From NCBI RefSeq assembly GCF_947623445.1, contig NC_135240.1:27466001-27530000 (forward strand): DNA of 64,000 nucleotides, given 5' to 3'. Below are positions 58,355 to 64,000 of this stretch, in pieces (position 1 is the first letter of the stretch; every line of letters begins with the position of its first letter). Position numbers and translations under genes: made by a program. The notes under the pieces were generated by a model. That model was not told where the DNA came from. It did not search any database and saw only the letters and a list, made by a program, of their open reading frames with translations. Origin of the DNA: Clavelina lepadiformis (Eukaryota > Chordata > Ascidiacea > Aplousobranchia > Clavelinidae).

Positions 58355-61300
58355 TAACACGTACAAAACCACTTTGAAAACGAGTTTCAAGTCACGTATA
58401 ACTCTGTAATATTTGTCTGGTTGTCTGTAATTGTGGAACGTCAAGTGCGTCTGTAATTATTGTATGGTGCAATGTTGTTCTTGAAGAGTCGTAATTGTTT
58501 TTGTTCAGGCGTCTATGCTATGCTGCCACGTTTGTTTATACACTGCCTGGTGATTTACAAAATATATAAATGAAGTGTTTTAGCTGTTTTACCTTTTTGT
58601 AGAGCAATGTTACCGTCACTGTGTACGCTGTTAGTGGTTGTTTGTTCTATTGTTGTTCATCATCAATTACACGACACGTGCAGTTCTTTTGTTAACTGCA
58701 CGATTTTTATTGAGTTTTAATTAACAGAATTAACTTTTATTGTTCACTGCATTGTATAATGAAATATATTTTTATATCGTGTTCTTTATATATAGTTTTA
58801 TTTATTGAGGTGTTGTATTTATTTCATGCTTAATATTAACAAATATTGTGCTTCGCGTCTTGTGATGGTGATGTCTTTGATGTTTAACTTGACTGGTATT
58901 TACTCGACATAAACCTTCTTAACGAAATAAGCAGTTTAAAGCAGCTGGTAATTCGAGATCACTCTTTGTTTGATTTTTTAATGATGTCATCAATTACGTC
59001 ATGCTGATGCATAAGCAAAATAGTACGTGACCACACGTAGTAAGGGTATTTTCGTACGTTGGCTACAGCACAATAAAAGATTTGATGTTAGAACGAAACT
59101 GTCACGTGGTACGATACGCTGTTTCTAAATCTTTCTCAGTAATAACCAAGTAAGTCTTGTTGATTTCGATTTGCAACATTTCATTTATGACGTTCGAGCT
59201 ATTTCTGATAATGTTGCCGACAACAACAAGTTTATCAAGAAAAACCGTTGCGGACGAATTTCGCACAATGTACAACCCAAGTGCCTTTGAACTAGGGCTG
59301 TTGAACAATTACTTTATGACGCACATTCACTTCCAGGAAAACTCGCGTTACTCTCTCTTTGTTGACAACGACGTCACAGCGAAACCGCACACACATGTCT
59401 GGACGTGATTGACGTCATGCGTTGAACAACAAAGCAACAAAACAGAGCTGTGTGTTCGTGAGGGGAGGGCTGAGTGTTTATATCAAGTATTAACGTCTCG
59501 TGGGAAAATGAAATGGGGGTTTGTGTACAACGGTTCGTTCAACCTAAGTCTGTTGTTTAAACTGGGGTTATGTGGAAGGTTGTCAGCCCGTGGGTCGCTT
59601 TCACAAAACCGAGGTTTGATAAATAAAAATATCTCGCATAACACAAACGTGAAAACGTTGATCCCACAAAAATCCCCAAGTTGATCCGATGCTTATGGTT
59701 GGAAATACCTTTGTAGTCGGGACTTTATCATCGGGAAAAGTGTTTCAGGAATGGTTGCGGTGCATTAGCCCATTAATTTAATGTAAAGCCATACGTCTGG
59801 AAATTTTCTTGTCAATTTATATTTTCGATAACTTCACCATGGCGTCATATTACGCCCAAGTAATCGCCAAAGTGGAGCGCGCCCATTTAAATATTTAACC
59901 AAATTAGGCTTAAATCTCGCTGAAATGGCCCCGATTAGTTTTGGTGCTACTCTTACAGAAGTTCTGTGACTGCAGTCTTAAAGTAAAGCTATTGACGCGA
60001 ATTGTCTAATTGGCTAACTTGTTGGCCCTTATACCGTATGAAAAAAAATCAAAATCGTCTAAACGCACTCACCAAAAATATCACAAAAGGTTGCCTCAAA
60101 TACAATAAGTTTATGAAAGATTTGCCAAATATTGCCAAAAGTGTCCATTAATTTTAACATCAGACAAATCGCTCAATATGGGTGGTTTCAAGTTAAAATT
60201 GACTGTTTTATCTGCGCTGTATTTCATTGCACAACACTTTCTGAAAATGTTTTGTCTCATTTCTGCATCTGAACAGCAAAAAACTTATCAATATGCGATC
60301 AAAAGTGGACAGTGATGACGTTCCACTGTGAAAACGTTTTCCAAGTTGAAAGTATTCACAGTATTTTAAGTTGAAAGTATTCGCAGTATTTTAAGTTGAA
60401 AGTATTCACAGTATTCTAAGTGTACAGCAAAATTTGCAATCCCATTCGTCAGACGCATTGATAATTTTCTTTTCTTAAAACAGGTTATATGGCTAAAATG
60501 GCCAATAAAACGCTTTTGCATGAGCTCAACCAATCAAGACCGTCCTTTGCCCAGTCAGCCGTACGTAGAATGATCTCATCCAATCACTATTCCCATCTTG
60601 ACACGTGACACGGCAAAGCAACCAACGGGTGGAAAACGAGGTAAAAAGTTAGATTCTAACCAGTGATTACTCGTGCAAGCAAACATAAAAAATTCTAAAC
60701 TGGAGCAGAAATCAAATACAACGCAAACGTCAACTCACTATGATGCAGAGTATAAGTGCAATAAAAAGAAGCAAGAAATGCGATTGGGCAAAACAAGCAA
60801 ATAATATTAAGTTATGTGACGTAGCCTTATTTTTGTTGATCAAGCTAAAAAGGTGCAGTTGGCTTATTGTAGAAATTAAAATAAGAAAATAAGCGATAAA
60901 ACAACGCTAAAACCGAAATTACCGACCTATGATATGATAAAGATAAAATTAAAATATCTCGTTACAGGAGTATACATCAGTATCTGAACATTACTGGAAC
61001 CATTATAACCAAACATTTTCTTAACCAGGAAACTTCCCGCTTGACAGCTAGTCAATTAGCTCTTTTGCCTCACTAACTTTTAATAACATATTCATCGATA
61101 AAAACACCCATCTTACTTCTATAAAACCAAAAGGTAACTGAAATCAATAGTCGACCAGCACTTCCCAGCCGAAGGCAACACCACACCAAAACAAATTCCA
61201 CGCAATGAGACAATCAACGTGGGACGCTAAATACTAATTAGGCCCTCGGGGTAGCCCCCATTTCTGGCCCACGATTTATAACGCATGATTGTATGACGTC

Positions 61301-62885
61301 TTAATCTCCGCCGATCATGTCACTATGGACATCAAGCTTATAGTAAGCTTTTTTGTCAAATGCCGAGATAATTCTGCAACCGCACTCTTTGATACTAAAT
61401 GAGGTGTTTTTTTTTTCACAAAGTCCACTGGAGTTTTACTTCGACAAAAGTATCCTTCGACTTGTTTTGCTTCACTGAGCACAAATTTCTGAGGCGGATC
61501 ATAATACTGATAACCATAGAAATGTTAACTTGTTGTTCATATTCGAATCAATTAACTTTCTTGTATGATGTGACATGTAACATGTATACACACATAGGTA
61601 CATAGATACATATATATGATGTATAGATGTATACGATTTGAGTTTGTTTTAAACCGAGTTGTAGCCTATCCTGAGTAAATTCCGATTTAACAGTTTTTAG
61701 CCAAGAAAATAACTAAACTGGAGATGGCAGCAAAGTTCTTGTTACATAACAATGCAACTTTGTACGCATTCTATGTCGCATTTCAAATCAACGCAACAAC
61801 TGATCATTCAAGTGACGACCACTTTCACTTGGCTCCATACAAATACTTCTAAGCTTTTCGGAAAGAAAGCTTTCACATATTTTTTATAAAATATTATTAA
61901 CAAAAGAAGTAGGCTGTCGCTATTTCACCGAAAACATCGTACGTTCGAAGCTGATTTTCACAGTTTCTTGTTAATCCAATTTAATTGTTATAACATAGCT
62001 ATCAAAAATCTACCTCCTAGTTTAAAGCTCACTTGAATAAAACCTTAAATAGCTAAAATCAAGTTTTTTTCATTTTCCCGTCTCGTTTTCCTAACAACCT
62101 TACCTGACCTCTTTATCTTTAACAAAAGGTTGTGTGACCTACTTACCGTAGAATAGTTACTTTCAGCGCCTTCAATAGCACCTTCTCACTATTGAACACA
62201 TCGCGTGCAATGGAATGTCGAATATGTAACTTGAGATTTTTTGGGTTACACAACACCGGTATGAAAACTTTCCTTTTGTAAAGAAATTGTTTGTTTTTGT
62301 TGTTTACATTATGACCAAACAAAGCAGGACAAAGGTGAAAGAGGTGACGCAACAATTTCCCAGATACTTATTACAAACTTATGGACCAATACTTTGTACT
62401 GTATTTTCTGATAAAATTCATAATGCACGTGATTGATGAATTTATTTATAGAATTTTGATTTCTGGGGTCACCAGTGCTAACATTTTGTTGCAAACAAAC
62501 GATGATGTTAAAACCAGCTATAGCGGCTATAAGAAAAATTACTGAGTTGGTTTCGTGACGTGTAAAATGTGCGATGCACATTGGTTATTGTTTTAACATG
62601 AGGAAACTGGTCTACAGTATACGTCAAATAAAACGATGAGGCAATTGTAATTATAATCACCCACTGCAGTGTGCTTAGCACAGAGATATAGTCGCTTCTC
62701 TAAGAGTGAGTATACACCATGCATATTCATCAACGACAAAATTATGTAAGTGCCTGCGCATATATATAAGTCTATATTTATCATTTAACGTGCGCGGTCA
62801 TTAGTCATATGAAAATATGCGCGGCATAAATTGATGGCTGTGTTACGCACTTGTGTTGCAATGACGCAGGAAAAAACTCGTGTGG
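58355..62885. other. Spacer between IAP-2 and IAP-3
   Basis: The beginning is presumably IAP-2 3' untranslated sequence. AATAAA lies at 59072, which is rather far. ATG frames at 59157-59408 and 59409-59684 are adjacent but unrecognised. Low-complexity tacata/tgtata sequence lies near 61580-61635. Minus-strand frames at 62143-62784 are not supported as a gene. Confidence 0.35.
60343..60420. repeat. 25-bp tandem repeat, about three copies
   Basis: Unit aagttgaaagtattcacagt plus atttt, with one c-to-g change in the middle copy. Confidence 0.75.
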
Positions 62886-62891
62886 TATAAA
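62886..62891 (+). promoter_or_regulatory. TATA box of IAP-3
   Basis: tataaa in gtggtataaacctg, about 60 bases upstream of the IAP-3 ATG. I see no GAA-N2-TTC dyad of the IAP-1/IAP-2 type close to it. Confidence 0.4.
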
Positions 62892-62949
62892 CCTGACAAC
62901 ATGTTGAGGATTGACGCCACTTCTAGTCGGTAGTGATGTGAAAGGTTGA

Positions 62950-64000
62950 ATGTCTTGTATTGAGAATGACGTAAATCTTCTGAAGAATGTGGTGCCAGAT
63001 GGGAGGTTGGTGAGGAACGGGAGGGATCCTCCAGGACAGAGAAGCGTTTATGTATTGCCAGGTTAGCAAAAAGCAACTAGATTGTAAACTAAATCTGTTT
63101 TATGTCATTTGGAGTTCCTTCTGAAAAAGTTGGTGAAAGGAATTATTGGTTAAAACGATAAGAAAGTAGCAATTGCGTAAAATAACTGCGTTTTACAGGA
63201 GACACAGAACGCGAGACTTACAGACTAGCAACGTTTAAAGACTTTGCGAGCAATGTCCCGGTGGATGTTAGAAGGTTGGCATCGAGAGGATTCTACTTTA
63301 CTGGTTACAAAGATCGAGTCAAGTGCTTCAGGTACAAGTTAATTTGTTAAGTTTTTGAAAAGTTATCACCTACCAAGTTAATATAAATTAAATTTATAAA
63401 GGATTCTAATGTCAGCTAATCTTTTCAGTTGTGGCCAGTGCGTGGAAGATTGGAATGTAGAAGACGACCCTACGTCACACGTTTGGCATAAACCTGATTG
63501 TGACCTCATAACTGGGAGAGATGAAAGAAATATTCCAATTGGTAATTAATTAAATTAAACTTTAACAATAATTCGAGTAACTTGGCTTCTAATGATGCTC
63601 ATTATAATGAGTGATTGATTCATTTTGCAATATCATTAAGTGTCTCGTTAATTTGTCTCATTATACTTCCGTTTATGCTGTCATAATAGAACGAGTTACG
63701 TGGGTGATTAGCAATTACCTGTTCATATGACGTCACATCAACCGCATTGTAAATATTGGTAAATTCTAGATTCCTTTATTCGTCAACTTGGGCTTACGTC
63801 ACCCCATGGCCATCGAAACGCGACAAGTCCAGCAACACGACCTCCAACATCTGGGGATCCACAGGCTTCAGAAGATCAAAGAAGACAAATCACAGCAGGA
63901 GAAGTCATTACAAATGGCATTGGCATCAGATCAAATTCACCAAACGCCACGCCGGCAGCATTGTTTCAAACAGCAACATTTAGGAATAGTTCGTGCACCA
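62950..64000 (+). CDS. Third IAP paralog, 5' part only (IAP-3)
   Basis: Exons 62950-63061, 63199-63331, 63429-63541 and 63770 to the window edge join in the same phases as IAP-1 and IAP-2. The first three encode a BIR1 (RRLASRGFYFTGYKDRVKCF, then CGQCVEDW and VWHKPDC) with the same shortened ligand spacing, C-x2-C-x15-H-x3-C. Exon 4 begins the proline/serine/threonine-rich linker and contains ITAGEVITNGIGI and LFQTATF, related to [12 protein letters not shown] and YQTATV of the paralogs. BIR2, UBA and RING would lie beyond the window. It is more diverged than IAP-1 is from IAP-2, so it is the older branch. Confidence 0.88.

Noticed and set aside
59157..59684. Two adjacent plus-strand frames after IAP-2
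   Set aside because: They are separated by a stop, unrecognised, and lie in likely 3' flank; not supported as a gene.
62143..62784. Minus-strand hydrophobic frames upstream of IAP-3 resembling those at 48 kb
   Set aside because: Similarity is limited to a few residues and there is no consistent exon structure.

Overview
The window is a AT-rich animal genomic segment with spliced genes, short introns (mostly about 100-550 bp), long non-coding spacers and many DNA transposons. Gene content (a vitamin K-dependent gamma-carboxylase, BIR/UBA/RING inhibitor-of-apoptosis genes, polydactyl C2H2 zinc-finger genes) and compact introns fit an invertebrate deuterostome. An ascidian tunicate is my best guess, but nothing in the sequence proves it.

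Layout. (1) 1-12.8 kb: Tigger/pogo-type MITEs, a 21-finger C2H2 gene on the minus strand (5194-7551), and remnants of related zinc-finger units. (2) 12.8-29.5 kb: a zinc-finger cluster (ZNF-B, ZNF-C and two decayed copies, all minus strand) arranged as two tandem units of 3-4 kb. The cluster is flanked by two directly repeated copies of a ~2.5 kb non-coding block (12.8-15.3 and 27.0-29.5 kb). Between the left block and the cluster lie a hAT MITE, a hAT element with a CGGBP1-like zinc-finger exon and an 8-bp target duplication, and an unrecognised broken gene that the element interrupts. (3) 30.1-31.4 kb: a piggyBac element carrying a truncated transposase. (4) 32.6-37.8 kb: a complete plus-strand GGCX (gamma-glutamyl carboxylase) gene whose exons I could join in frame. 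(5) 41.6 kb to the window end: a plus-strand array of IAP genes. Two are complete 8-exon paralogs (IAP-1, IAP-2), one is a decayed last exon between them, and a third gene (IAP-3) is cut by the window edge. A second piggyBac copy sits directly behind the IAP-1 stop codon.

The zinc-finger and IAP families look like recent, actively evolving tandem arrays. GGCX is a conserved single gene between them. The most notable points are: a shortened zinc-binding spacing shared by the first BIR domain of all three IAP paralogs; heat-shock-element-like dyads in the promoters of IAP-1 and IAP-2; zinc-finger arrays homogenised except at two DNA-contact positions; and several transposon insertions whose exact ends and target duplications can be read directly. 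Exon boundaries were set by eye from splice consensus, reading frame and family knowledge. No alignment or database search was run.
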